A DNA stretch of 64,000 nt from Acanthamoeba castellanii str. Neff (taxonomy: Eukaryota > Discosea > Longamoebia > Acanthamoebidae), in the NCBI RefSeq assembly GCF_000313135.1, contig NW_004457654.1, forward strand, positions 194,210 through 258,209. Direction: 5' to 3'. Under the pieces are notes generated by a model that saw nothing but the letters and a program-made list of their open reading frames with translations, was not told the origin of the DNA and did not search any database. Positions 25,850-37,458 of this stretch are shown here, piece after piece (position 1 is the first letter of the stretch; each line of letters starts with the position of its first letter). The position numbers and the translations under genes are program-made.

Positions 25850-26506
25850 AAAGCGGGGGTGCGGTGAAGAGGTAAAAGGGATGACGATGCCTCTACACCA
25901 GGAAGAAGATGGCGATCGAAGCAGATGGAGGCTGGAGGGGATGGTGGCAAGGAAGATGCTACGCTCGTGGCGCTTCAGTTTGTTTTTTGGTTTTGTCCTC
26001 GGCGCGCAACGGGCCGCTGTGGTACTTCAGTGAAGACAACTGTTTTCTCTTTGGTATGACAAATCCTTCTCTTTTTTGTGTTTTTCTCCTGCTTCTGTGA
26101 AAGCAGTGCATACCGATTGGCGGCCGGGGAGGGGCGAAAAGATTTTTTACTACTGGTGCTGCCACAACTGGAAATTTCAGCTTCCATCTGGAAACCACCA
26201 GGTCGGTGGTTGGAGGGGACAGAGACCCTCGGCGAGCAGGACCACCAGAAGGTTGCGACAGTTGCCCTCAACTACCCTTGCCTGTACCTCTGGGGGTTCA
26301 ATGAACTCTGGTGTTGTGGCGTTGGTCTGGCTCTGCAAACCCAGAGGCTTGTGCGCCTTTGTGCGCAGTTTGGGCCATTTGGTTGCTGCTTGCCAAGCGG
26401 CCCTGCAGGCCCACCAGTGCATTTTACAAAGGAAAGAAAGAAAAACTCGTTTCTTTTCAAGAACAAGGGCGATAAAAAATCAAATCATAATCGGCTGCGA
26501 GTTCTG
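25850..26506. other. Divergent intergenic region between PTP and ZW10
   Basis: These 657 bases form the shared 5' flank of two genes. The part from 26110 to 26430 is unusual, with no simple repeats and several CCACCAG/GGTGG words (near 26206, 26250, 26410), and it stays open in two frames. No protein motif was recognised in either. T-rich and A-rich tracts flank it (26070-26095 and 26430-26480). Confidence 0.4.
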
Positions 26507-29500
26507 ATGGAAAACACATTACTGAAAGTGAGAGAAGGTGAAGAAACGAGCTGGCAAGCTGAGCAGGTGGACAAAACTACCACAGGAGAGGTGGAACAGG
26601 CATTGGATTCGCTGCGAGGAGATCTAGCAGCCGATCGAGACACCACTAAGGCGGGCAGCAAGCTGTCGCAAGGTGATCTTGTGCTGTGCCTCAGCAAGCT
26701 CAACGACCAGATCCACTCCTTGAAGGTCCCCCTCCTTTGTTCGTGGCGCTGTGCTTCACCTCCAGCAGCTGTTGACGTCAGCAGGGCCACGCCAACAGGG
26801 CCAAGTGTACGATGCCATCGGACAGAGCTACGAGGAGTTCATACAAGCGTTTGACAACGCGGTGTACGTGGAGAAGGCCATCGCCGAGCTCACCGATGGG
26901 CTGGCGGCAGTCACGCAGCAGATCGAGGACCCACACGTACCTCGCCACCCGCATCTCACCTCGCAGCGCCCATCTCTCCCGGTCTCCTCGGCGTCCTGAC
27001 ACTGCTCTCTCTCTCTCTCTCTCTCTTGCTGTGACAGACCGGCATCCACGCCGCGCTGGTGAAGCCGGCCTTGGAATTGGAGCACATCACACAGCAAGCA
27101 GCTCTCACCGGCGAGCTCATTCAGACAGTAACTGTGCTGAACCAGGTGCCTCTCTTGTGGGGCGCACGTGCGCCATTACCACCATCGCACGCACGCACGC
27201 ACGCACTGTGGAGAGTGGGTAGCTGACTCGCGTTGGCCCGTTTAGCTCAACGACAAGTTGCACGCATTCACACAAGCGATGGACGCCTTCACGCTGCCGG
27301 CAGCCGCCAGACTCACACGCGAAATAGTGCGACCCCTGTTTTCGCACAGCGCGTGAGCTCCCTCCCGCGCGTCTCTCTCACACACAGCGCGTGGCGTGTG
27401 TCGCTTTATGTGTTCGCCAGGGGGAGCTCCTCCGACAGCTGCCCACCGAAGACCAGGACACGCGGAACGTTCCCGCAGTGTTCATCGCGGTCAAGGTGCG
27501 CCGATTCCCACTCCAGGCCCACGGGAGGCACCTGGTTCAGACTGACCGACTGCTCTTATTATGGGATCGATCTAAACAGAAACGGCACAGGCGACGATGC
27601 GATCGGCTGAAAGCGAGGCTCGGTGCTCTGTTGCGCCAGGCCCTCACCTTCGAGGCCACCTCCCTCTCCTACTCTCCTTTGCTGACCGGTACCAGCCACC
27701 ATCGCCGCCGCCGCCACCACTACACTCTTCCCCTCGAACAGTGCTGACCCGCACCACCCAACGGCCCACAGTGCATTTGAGTAGCCAGGAGGGCAAGCAA
27801 GTGGTCACGGTCCCGCTGGCGGACATCTTCGAGGCGATGGACAGCGTGGACGAAGAGGGGGCGCCCGATCAGCATCATCGCTTCCTTGAGAGGGAAATGG
27901 AGGAGTTTGTGTGCCATGCGCTGCGGACGGGCGTGCTGCACTTCATCCTGGCCCACGCCTTCTCCGGCCAGGCGTGGGAGGTGCGCGCCGACGAAGCCGA
28001 ACACAAGCGAATCTACCTCGCGGAGAAGCAGCGCCTGGACGAGGCCGTCAGCGAGCGAGCCCACGACGCCAAGTCCGAGCGAGCCGTGAGCGTAGGTTCG
28101 TGCTCCGCTTCCAAACTTATTAACATCTCAGCTACCCAGTGCTCACTGTCGAACATGTTACGTGTTGCGTGTTGCGTGTGGCGGGTTGCGCGTGTGTCGT
28201 GTTGTGTGTCGCCCACACAGACAACCTCTTTGGGGTGCTGGGCGCTTTCTTCGGGATCCTATCATCGCACGTCTTTGCGCACGACAAACAGCGACTGGCC
28301 CTGCTTGGCCATCTCCTGTGGGAACCGCTGTGCCGCGACATCATCGCCAAAGGTGCACCCCCTCGCCTTCTCACCGCCTCCTTCTCCGCACCTCCATCAG
28401 CTGACTCCATATCGTGCCGTGTGCGGTATGTCGTGTCGTGTCGTGTCGTGTCGTGTGGCGCTACGAACCAGTGCTCTCCCCGGCCATTCCCTCCGACACT
28501 GCCAAGCTGGCCCAGTACCAGCGGGAGACCATACACGCCACAGAAAAGTTCGAGGAGGAGATGGTCGCGCTCGGGCTGGTGCCGGCGAGCGCCGCCAGCG
28601 GACCGGACGACCACCACAGTGACAACGACCCCCGCCAGCCACCCCCGGCCGAGGCCCGGCGGCTCAGCCGGTTCATCAACAACGTCGACAACCACTTTGC
28701 GACCAAGAAGCAGAAGAAGATCCTCAACCGGGCGCGCAACCTGCTGCTCAACCAGGAGGCCAACGTGTGCCTCAAGGAGGTGTGCACCGCCAACATGCTG
28801 CCCGACGTGTCGTCGTTCCTCACCATCAACGCCACCGCCGACGTCAACGCCAACGCCAACGCCGACAAGCGGCGGCGGAGGCGACAGTCGGCCATGCAAG
28901 CGAGCGCTGGCGCCGGCAGCGGTGGAGGAGCGGACGACGTCGACGTCTACGTCGATGAGCGCGAGGAGGAGGGCCTGCGGCGGATTGCGACGCAGAGCAA
29001 GAAGGGCGAGTGCCGCGACGTCGCGACCGGGGCCACGCCGCCGACCGACGACCGAGTCTTCATCTTCCAGATGCCCACGTGCCAAGTGCGTGCGCCACAC
29101 AACGCTCCACGTCCTCGGCTTGCATCTCACGCGTGTGTCGTGTGTGCGGTGTGTGTCGTGTGTATTGTGTCGTGTGTTCCTATTTCAGGTGAGTGCGAGT
29201 ACGATCGGGCTGGTGGTCCTGGCGCAACACACGCTCGAGGAGGCCTGTCGACTGCGCGACTCCGCTCCCCAGTGGTACGCACACAGCAAGGCTCCCCCGC
29301 CCCTCATAGGATCACAAAGACCTAAAGCCCACTCCCCGCATTCACACAGCGCCCACACGCTCCAGCAAACGGCGCGCGACCTGTTTGACCTCTACCGTGC
29401 GATCATGCCCCTGCAGTACCAGGTACGGCGCGATCGGTTGGTTGGTTGGTTGGTGCGCTGCTCACAGTGCGCTGTCGCGTGCGAGCAGAAGGAGACCATC

Positions 29501-30834
29501 AAGTCCGTGCCGAGTCTGGCGATGGCGTTCCACAACGACTGCTTCTATCTTGCTCTCCAACTCCTCACGCTCGGCATGCAGTACCAGGACCGGTATGCAC
29601 GCAATCACCGCACACGCCGCACACGCCGCGCACACACGCAGTACCTCCTGACCAGGCCATATATATGTGTGCAACCCAGGTTACCGAAGGACAAGGGCGC
29701 ATTCACGCTGGTGGACCTGGTGCCGGTGTTCCGACAGCTCGGCGAGAAGCAGTACCAGCAGCAAGTCGTACGGGAGCCCTCCACTCAAACTCGAACTCAA
29801 AAGTCAATCGCTTGCGTCTGTTAACACCGCACGCACGCAACGCACGCAACGCACGCACGCGACAGGAAAAACAACAGGCGGTCCTCAAGGAGACGGTTCA
29901 GAGTGCGCAGGGACTTGCCGACACTCACGTGAGCCCCCCCCCCCACTGCCAATCGGTTGCTGGCAGCAAACTCACACAGGCTTGGCACCGACGTGTGGCG
30001 TGGTGTCTATATAGCTCCGTGTGCGGTTTATGACGGTGGAGCGGGCCATGAAGCGAGTGGTCCACCACCTCACCCACCTCTCCCGCGTATGGAAGGTACA
30101 CACCGCTGAGCCCCTCCCCAATGACCAACCTGTGCTGACGTGTACCACCAACACACGCACACGCACACGCACACGCACACGCACACGCACACGCACACGC
30201 ACACGCACACGCACACGCACACGCACACGCACACGCACACGCACACGCACACGCACACGCACACGCACACGAACGAACGACAGGACGTGCTGCCGCGCCA
30301 CGTGTACCTGCGCACGGTGGGCCAGCTGCTGGACGTTGCGCTGGAGGACCTGATCGCGAGCTTCGAGAAGCTGGAGGACATCTCCGAGGAGGAGACCCAC
30401 CACCTGCACGAGCTCCTCTCCCTCCTCCTCGACTGCTCCTCCTTCTTCACGGCCACCGCCGCCGAAGACGAAGGCGGTGACAGCGAGGGCGGCCAAGCCG
30501 TTCTGGCCGAGAGTGGGAGGGAGGAGGAGACCAAGCGCCACGCCCGGCGGTGGAGCAAGTTCGTGAAGATCGTGAACATGCTGGAGAGCAAGTTGGTCAT
30601 CATCGTCGACGCCTACGTTAAAGGTTCGCTGGTCGCCCGTTGACTCTAGCGAGCCACTGTGGCCAAGACAAGAGTTCTTCTCACCACCATTCACCCCTCC
30701 ACTTCCCTCCTCTCCTGGCGTGGGTGCCTCCAGGTCTGATGCCCGAGTTCGAGGCCGAGGAGCTCAAGGCCATCATCCGCGCCCTCTTCTCGGATTCGCC
30801 CCTACGCAAGAGCCAGCTGGCCCTCATCAAGTGA
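26507..30834 (+). CDS. ZW10: ZW10 homologue, kinetochore and ER-Golgi tethering subunit
   Basis: About a dozen or more exons from the ATG at 26507 (MENTLLKVREGEETSWQAEQ) to the TGA at 30832-30834. The N-terminal half is helical and low in motif content. The C-terminal half matches the ZW10 family by eye: HTLEEACRLRDSAPQW, ARDLFDLYRAIMPLQYQ, AFHNDCFYLALQLLTLGMQY, FTLVDLVPVFRQLGEKQY, DVLPRHVYLRTVGQLLDVAL, LEDISEEETHHLHEL and the closing ELKAIIRALFSDSPLRKSQL. ZW10 works in the RZZ complex that recruits dynein and checkpoint proteins to kinetochores, and in the NRZ (Dsl1) tether at the ER. An extra low-complexity segment (about 28580-28960, with NANANADKRRRRR) interrupts the middle of the protein. 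Several introns are mostly simple sequence; the one at 30096-30283 holds a hexamer array. Exact joins in the first third are uncertain. Confidence 0.85.
30153..30271 (+). repeat. (ACGCAC)n microsatellite inside a ZW10 intron
   Basis: About 20 near-perfect copies of the hexamer ACGCAC (119 bases) fill most of the 188-base intron at about 30096-30283. The exon before the intron ends in GTATGGAAG and the exon after it begins GACGTGCTGCCG. Confidence 0.95.
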
Positions 30835-31044
30835 CCTCCCACGTGGCGTCTCGCCCCAACCAGCCAACGTACACGCGCGAAGCTCAATTTTTTATGGACA
30901 AAGTGTGACAAAAATGACTTGCGGGTCGAGGCAGGTGCACGCCGGCTCGCGCCGCTCGGTACGGGTGCGCAAATAGTACACTACAGGTGTAGGGGGGGGG
31001 TGGCAGTTCGGAAAGAGAAGAAGCAGAGAAGTTGGGATGTCCCA

Positions 31045-32705
31045 TCAGCGCGCGGAGACGCGGTCGAAGATGTCTCCGTGCTCGTCGATCACATCGATGA
31101 AGATTTCATAGGGCGTCACCTGGTAAAACGAAGCCAAGCCATGCATGTGCGTGTGAGGTCAACGTTTGTGTGTAGTGCGCGCGGGGAGGAACAACGTACG
31201 TTGACGTGGAGGAAGTGTCGCTTCTGATAGACGTTGACCATGTACCAGGGGTTGCCGTTGTTGGCCGACGGCGGCACGCCGAAGCTGCCGCCGCCCAGGT
31301 AGAGCGTGCCCGTCGGGTCCACCTTGCCGGCCTTGAGCGTGTGCGCGCGCCCGTAGCGGTGCGAGTGGTTCTCGAACCCCACAGCCACATGGTAGGCGTC
31401 GAACAGCGGCTCCCAGAACTTGCGCATGTCATTCTGCCACACGTCGACCCCCTGCCAGCGCACCGATCATTGGTCGGTCCGGCGAGACGAAGTCAGCGGC
31501 GGTGATGATGGTGTGTCGTGCCGTGCCGTGCCGTGTCGTGCCGTGCCGTGTCGTGCCGTGTCGTGTCGTGTCGTGTCGTGTCGTGTCGTGTCGTGTCGTG
31601 TCGTGTCGTGTCGTGTCGTGTCGTGTCGTGTGTGCTGACCTTGTCACTGGGCCACATGGGTACGTGGTAGATGGCCATGATGTGACCTTGCCGCACATCG
31701 ACAGATTGGTTGCGCGTCGCGTTCCACGAATCGAGCCGCTCCCTCAACCACGCCGTTTGGTCTCCCTTTGTTTGGTCACACACGCCAAGCCCCCCCACAC
31801 CACAAACGCGTCAGTCGCACGCCACACGCACCGCACGCACACGCACACGTGATGGTACGCACCTGGACGTCGAGGAACATGCCGCTGTCGAGCGTGAGGA
31901 AGAGGTGGTCGCCGAGGAAGTGGTGGTGGTAGGTGGTGTCCCACGCGTCGGTAAGGTAGACGTTGGGCAGTCGCTGCAGGTCCGCGTCGCTCAACGCCGG
32001 CCGCTGCTGCAGGCGCTGCTGCTGGTCCGCCTCGATGACGGGCAACAGATCACCCGAAGTGGAGGAGGCCTCGATCGACGCCTGCTCCGCTGCCGACACC
32101 CGGATCTGGGCCTCTTCCTTGCGCTGGCGCTGCTCCTGCTTGACGGCCTCGTCGCCCGGGTACATGTGGAAGTACCTACCGGGCGCCAGATGACGTGTCA
32201 GCGTCGGTGGTGGTGGAATGCATGGAATGTAGAATAGAAGAGAAGGGGGGGTAAGAGAGCAGTACCGGAAGAAGAAGGGGATGTCGGACACGGACTGGTG
32301 CAGCGAGGAGCCGCCGCCGGTCTCGTGATTGCCCACGATCGCCACCAGAGGGATTACATTACCCTACACACCCACGCGCGCGACAAATAATGAGCTAAAC
32401 GAAAAGGTGTGTGTTGTGTGTGTTGTGTGTTGTGTGTGTTGTGTGTGATGTGTGTGTTGTGCGTACATCGCGGGTGATCATGTTTTCCTCCCACATATCG
32501 AACCACTTGTCCCACACGCGGTAGCACGTGGGCAGCGCGTTGGCGTAGGCGAGGTCCCCGCCCAGAATGGCGAATCGGGGGTCGAGCTGCGCCGCCGTGA
32601 TCTCCTGCTCGCCACCACCGACCATCAGCCACCACCACACATTATGTTGTCAGCGGGAGACAGTAGTGACCGTTGGTCGTGCCTGCGCGTGGTGTGGTGT
32701 GTGTG

Positions 32706-32750
<45 letters not shown>

Positions 32751-34225
32751 GTGTGGGAGAGGCGCATACGATCGTGCGGGTCTCGTCCGACGTGCCCATG
32801 TCGCCGCCCGTGATGAACGTGAAGTTGTTCGCGTCGGGGCCGGGCGCCGACAAGAAGCGCTTCTCGGGGCTGAAGAGCTGCGGGTGGGCGCCGCAGCCCG
32901 CGCGGAAGAAGTACACCGTGTCGGGCTCCAGCGTGTCGATCCGCACCCAGTGGATGTACCGCGTGAAGTCCTTCGTCTCGTACTTGAAGTGGGTCCCCGT
33001 CGTATTGAACCGATAGTCGGCCAGCGTTCCTGCATGCAAAAGTATAAGCAACACGCGCCACCGCACACGGCGCACGCGCACGTACCATTCTTGCGCGATT
33101 GGGTGTCGTAGTAGACTGTGGACGCGCAGGAGGGCGCGAGATCAGAGGCGTGGAAGTGGACGATGATCGACGATGACATGTTGCCGGGCGGGAATGTGAG
33201 GTAGACATGACACGGCGCGTCGCCCGAACACGTCGACGACTGCAGCTGTCGCACCAGCCGGAAGTCGACTGCGTCAACACACACGACACACACACGACAC
33301 ACGACACAAATGACACGTCAGCAGCTGCCGTGGGGCGTTGTGGAGTCGAGGGAGAGGTACTGGAGATCGGGTATTCGCCGATGCACATGCCCTCGAAGAC
33401 GAACGTGAGCGAGAAGATCAGCACGAGCCAGAAGAGCAGCCCGCCGACGAACACGAACGGTCGTCGGCGCACGCGTCGCACGCGCTCGCGGAGCAGACGA
33501 CCCGTGAGCTTGATCGGATTGCGACTGCCGCGCCGCGTCGTCCGGTGGTCGCCATCGCCGCCGCCGCCGCCGGTGCCGTTGGTACCGTGAAAGTCAGCGC
33601 GCTGGGCCGTGGCCGGGTTGATCGAGAGCATGCGGGTGTCGCCGTAGCCGTCGTCGTCTTCGACCAGCACGTAGCCGCTGTCGCGCAGGCTGCTGCGCCG
33701 GTCAAGCCTGACCACGTCGTGGTGCCCGGCGGCCGTAGTGCCGTAGAGCGGGAAGAAGAAGAACCAGCCGAGCCAGAGCAGGGCCGTGGCGCAGAGCCAG
33801 CCGGCCCACCAGGGCAGGTAGTCCATCACGACGAGCCAGAACAGCGGGCCGGCGCCGAGGAAGAAGAGCCAGGTCCACACCACGACGTAGACGAGTACCC
33901 ACGTGACGCGGCTCACCTTCTGCCCGCGCTCCTCCTCCTCGATGTCGAGCAGGGCGCGGGCTCGCATGTCGGCCCCGACCGGGTGGTAGACGCGCTGCTC
34001 GCTGGCGCCGCCGCTGGGTGGGCCGCCCGACGCGTCGAGGACTCGCTGCTGGAGGACCTCCTTCTTGCGGCGGCGTCGCTGGCAGCACACGCAGCAGCGC
34101 CACACGCAGCAGCCGATGAGGGTGGTGAGGGTGAGGGCCAGGGTGATTGCGATCCCCACGACGAAGCCCACGATGAGCACGATCTCGCGAAACGAGGGGC
34201 CATCGAACAGTGGAATGTCCACCAT
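31045..34225 (-). CDS. Membrane-anchored purple-acid-phosphatase-like metallophosphoesterase
   Basis: The start ATG at 34225 begins MVDIPLFDGPSFREIVLIVG. The first long exon carries four hydrophobic segments: IVLIVGFVVGIAITLALTL, VLVYVVVWTWLFFLGAGPLF, WAGWLCATALLWLGWFFFFP and FVFVGGLLFWLVLIFSLTFV. A Cys-rich basic patch CCVWRCCVCCQRRRRKK follows the first, a possible palmitoylation site. Positive charge before TM4 (RERVRRVRRR) puts the C-terminal enzyme outside the cytosol. The catalytic part has the PAP-type N-terminal fibronectin-like domain (ADYRFNTTGTHFKYETKDF) and the metal motifs GGDMG, GGDLAY, GNHE, YHVPMW and ENHSHRY. A Gln-rich insert of about 60 residues (32130-31950) lies after GNHE. 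It ends at 31045. Expected activity is phosphomonoesterase at the cell surface or in a lysosome-like lumen. Confidence 0.85.
31516..31630. repeat. Pentamer array (TCGTG/CCGTG)n in a phosphatase intron
   Basis: About 23 consecutive pentamers occupy most of the 188-base intron 31452-31639. The first third mixes CCGTG and TCGTG; the remainder is uniform TCGTG. On the sense strand of the gene this reads CACGA repeated. Confidence 0.95.
32697..32752. repeat. (TG)n microsatellite in a phosphatase intron
   Basis: A dinucleotide TG run of about 56 bases with one or two interruptions (TCGTG) lies in an intron of the membrane phosphatase gene; it reads AC on the sense strand. Confidence 0.9.
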
Positions 34226-35113
34226 TCTCTACAAAATGGAATGCTGTGCAGATGAAGATTCGTGGCTCTTGAAGAAAATATTGGCCAGTGGCGGCCACGA
34301 AGATGGGAGGGAGATGTGAAGATGTGGGAGGCTGGGATCTGGGAGGAGAGAAAATGCACTCTGGTTGGCGGTGCACTGGGTGCTTGAAGTTGTGGCCGTC
34401 TACAGGAGGAGTTCCACGGTGTTCGAACCCTCGATTGTTAGAGGCAGAGGTGCACAGCGTCAATCTGAGCAAGCACGACGACCCACCAGGCGGCGCAGAC
34501 GAGCCGCAACGCACAGAATCTCCTCCACTCCTTCCTTCCGCGGAGCAAGCACCAAAAAAGTTCGCGAGAAATTGCAACACCGAGAGAAAATAGAGAGAAA
34601 TAACTTGTGCAGAATATGTGCACAAGAGAATCAGCACAAAATGAGCACAATGAGAGACAACGGCAGCGATCCCACGCCAGGTCTGTGTCTCGTGGTGTCA
34701 GCACCAACCGGACCATTTTCGACGTGATCCACACGAATCGGGCCAATGATGGTTCAAAACAGTGTTCACAGGTCCACCGGTGAGTCGCGCGCAACGTTCC
34801 GAAGACAATTACCGTCGACTTCAACATGGTCTTCCCACATTTCGAACAACATTTCACCGCCGTTTCCACCATCTCGCCACTCTAGAAGCGGTCCCAAGCG
34901 GCCTCAGTTTGGGCACTATGGGATGCCCGGGAAAGGTGGGACGACCGGGGCCGACGCCGATAAAGGCCGGACACGACCCGAGTTCCTTTCTCTCTTTACC
35001 TCCATCGCCACCACCCACACTACAACCGCGGTCTCGCAACGCACCGGCCTCTTCTTCCACCACCAGAACCACCACCACCACCAACACCGCCACCACCACC
35101 AAACTAGACCAAC
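34226..35113. other. Divergent intergenic region, 888 bases
   Basis: Shared 5' flank of the membrane phosphatase (-) and the pro-kumamolisin protein (+). It is moderately AT-rich at 34560-34660 and has a CACCAC-rich stretch just before the plus-strand start (35055-35105). No gene or RNA was recognised; a TTCGAACCC word at 34425 is not part of a foldable tRNA arm. Confidence 0.5.
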
Positions 35114-35689
35114 ATGAGCGTCGCCATTCCGTCTCGTCTCGTCCGCAAGCACTCCTTCTCGGAGAACAGGGGACCCGCTCCGGCCAACCACCACCTCACC
35201 ATCAACGTCGTACTTAAAATTCAGAACGCCGAGTGGCTCGAGAAGAAGGTACACCGACCGACCGACCATGCTTCACCCCCCCCCCAAACCTCATACCCAT
35301 CATCCTGCTCTATCGTGTGTCTACAAAAAACTCACACCTTTGCCTTGTCGGTTCACGCACAGTTGAAGGAGGCGAGCGACCCGGACAGCCCCAACTTTGG
35401 CAAGTACGCGACGATGGAGGAGATCAACCGCCTGACGGAGGCGCCGGCCGAGCACATGGAGAAGGTGGTGGCGTGGCTCGAGTCACACGGCGTGGAGCAC
35501 ATCAACACGCGCTCGAACGACGTCCAGTTCTCGGTGACCGTGGGCGAGGCCCAGCGCCTGTTCAACGCCAGGCTCGACAAGTTCGGCATCCCCAACGACG
35601 GCGACAACACCTTCATGGTCCGCCGCGCCGGCGAGCTCCAGATACCCGATGACCTCAAGGACGTCGTCGACTTCGTCGTCGGCATCTAA
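35114..35689 (+). CDS. Stand-alone pro-kumamolisin (S53 propeptide) domain protein
   Basis: Two exons, with the ATG at 35114 and a stop at 35687-35689. The intron begins GTACACCGACC after EKK and ends CACGCACAG before LKEASDPDSP. The mature reading is about 150 residues and is almost entirely the activation domain of sedolisin/tripeptidyl-peptidase-type S53 proteases: KEASDPDSPNFGKYATMEEI, PAEHMEKVVAWLESHGVEHI, QFSVTVGEAQRLFNARLDKF and DLKDVVDFVVGI. In S53 enzymes this domain precedes the catalytic domain and keeps it inactive. Here the stop follows directly, and no Glu-Asp-Ser catalytic region is found downstream before the next gene. No signal peptide is evident; the N-terminus MSVAIPSRLVRKHSFSENRG is basic. 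It may be a free inhibitor or a remnant. Domain call is firm, function is inference. Confidence 0.82.
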   Translation: MSVAIPSRLVRKHSFSENRGPAPANHHLTINVVLKIQNAEWLEKKVHRPTDHASPPPQTSYPSSCSIVCLQKTHTFALSVHAQLKEASDPDSPNFGKYATMEEINRLTEAPAEHMEKVVAWLESHGVEHINTRSNDVQFSVTVGEAQRLFNARLDKFGIPNDGDNTFMVRRAGELQIPDDLKDVVDFVVGI

Positions 35690-36093
35690 CGCTGCAGACC
35701 GCCGCGTGTGACCTCGGTCCTCGCCGCCGACCCGCACCGCCTGTTTCTTCTTCTCCCTCGTCGTTCGCCGTCCTACGACAACCACCCCGCGGCAGCTGCT
35801 GACATCAGCAGTGCAACGGCAAACAGCCGAGCCGGACCGACGACGATGAAGAGACGCACAAGGGAAGCGGCAACGAGACAGCGAAGAGGGAGATGAGGGA
35901 GATGGAGGGAGATGGAGGAGGATTGATTTTCGTTTTTTTGGAGAGGCACCCAACGTGGGCCTGCGGCTTCAAGTGTATGATGAATGAGCAAGACCATTAC
36001 AACAATAACAACAACAACATTGTTTTGCATACACTGCGCTTGGTCGCACTCTTTGGGGGCGTGGGCATGAATCGGGTGTGGCAGAGGTCGGCC
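35690..36093. other. Convergent intergenic region
   Basis: Shared 3' flank of the pro-kumamolisin protein gene (+) and the acetyltransferase gene (-). It contains a short AACAAC run near 36000. No gene was recognised. Confidence 0.5.
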
Positions 36094-37131
36094 TCATGGG
36101 AGCAGCTGCATGCGCAGTGTCGTCACCCCGCTGATGGGCAGGTGCTTGCGCAGGAGCGGCGACGTGACCGTGTTGTACTCCTCAAAGCCCACCTGCCGCG
36201 TTTGTGGTTTTTGTGTGCAGTCGCGCTCACTCATTGAAAGAGTCTCGAGACCGTTGGATGGGGGTACCTTCTTGTAGGCGCTCACGGCCCCGACGTTCTC
36301 AACCACCGCCGATATCTGTGCCCGAGTGTACCCACTCTGCTTGCCTGCGTGGGTGCAGGTGAAGAAAGAAACAGAAGAGCGTGAGTGCCGAAGCTGAGAC
36401 GAGGCGGCAGGAGGGGAAAGAGCGCGTTACCGATCTCGAGAGCTTCGAGCAGGAGGCGGTTGACGAGGCCTCGGCGACGGAACTCGGGCTTCGTGGCCAC
36501 CCACTCGATCATCCAGTGGTCGTTCTCATCTGGCGACACGTCAGCAAACCGTCGTCCCTCTCGCAGATTATGGCAACGTACCCGCCATGCTGGGCAGCAC
36601 CGACCCGAGGTCCTTCATTCTGCCACCAGCGCCACGATGCACACCACACAACCATCAGAAGGCAGCTCAGACCTGAGTGAGGCGACCGTACTTCTGGTGG
36701 AGGGAATCGACCCACTCCGCAGGCCAGCCCTGGCTTGCCACAACGCGCTCCACCAGGGCGTAGTACTCGTCGAAGGGCTTCTCTCGCGGTCCGCAGCAGC
36801 ACAGCACTGAGTGCACACACGCCGGAGTTAAAAAGTGAGTAGGCCACTGCAAGCATCATCATCAACACTTGACGGGGGTACCTGCGGCGGCCTGGCTGTC
36901 GAGCTCGGCCACGAGGAAGCCGTCCCAGCGCACGCAGGTAGGGGCGTCGTCTTCGACCATCTGCCGCAGCACGCGCAGCACTTCGTCCTCGCGCTCCGGC
37001 AGAAGGAAGGAGAACCGCACGTCCATGAAGCCCCGCGCCTGGTGGCCCCTCGTCGACTCCAGCACCGCCCATGCCAACAGCGGCGCGTCCTCCTTCACCG
37101 CCCGACGCACCTTCACCTCCGTCCGCTCCAT
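36094..37131 (-). CDS. GNAT-family N-acetyltransferase
   Basis: About five exons, from the ATG at 37131 (MERTEVKVRRAVKEDAPLLA) to a stop at 36094. The opening EVKVRRAVKEDAPLLAWAVLE is the usual first strand and helix of a GNAT fold. The acetyl-CoA pyrophosphate loop is seen as IEWVATKPEFRRRGLVNRLL, carrying the R/Q-x-x-G-x-G/A-type RRRGLV turn. The end AVVENVGAVSAYKKVGFEEY is the standard last helix and strand (N..A...Y.k.GF). The middle (CCCGPREKPFDEYYALVERV) is not typical of well-known subfamilies, so the acceptor substrate, whether a small molecule or a protein amine, cannot be assigned. Exon joins between 36620 and 36480 are by inspection. It is tandem with the CxxC/RG-rich gene upstream. 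Confidence 0.82.
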
Positions 37132-37458
37132 CCTTGCTTTTGTGTAGACAACTGCTTGTCCTGTTGCTGGCGGGATTTCATTTCTGCAGCAAAATTGGCG
37201 CGCATCGATACCAACGGTCACGCCTCTTCGAAGGCAAAGAGTTACGGGCGAGACAGAGAGGGCGAGAGACGAACGAGAGCAGAGACGGCGGCTGTACAAA
37301 GAAATAACATCCAGTGATAGTGGTGTCCGCCTTCAGTATCGCGTTGAAAGATTGTCGAACGGCCAGACTCGAGCAGAAGCGCTGCGCTCACATGTGTTCG
37401 CGGAAGCCTTCAGATTCGATGCCGCCTGGGTGAGAGGGTGGTGGCTTGAGCTCGGAGC
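37132..37458. other. Intergenic region
   Basis: The 5' flank of the acetyltransferase gene and 3' flank of the CxxC/RG-rich gene. I see nothing definable in it. Confidence 0.5.

Noticed and set aside
25827..26100. Short plus-strand frames upstream of ZW10
   Set aside because: They overlap the 5' end of the PTP gene and its promoter and show no domain or splice support.
30021..30353. Long frames made of Arg-Thr or Val-Arg dipeptides
   Set aside because: These are translations of the ACGCAC hexamer array inside a ZW10 intron.
31420..31798. Frames rich in RVVSC or TTRHD repeats
   Set aside because: They are translations of the TCGTG pentamer array in an intron, not proteins.
34415..34445. TTCGAACCC word resembling the T-loop of a tRNA
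   Set aside because: Neither strand has a pairing five-base T stem, anticodon arm or acceptor ends around it.
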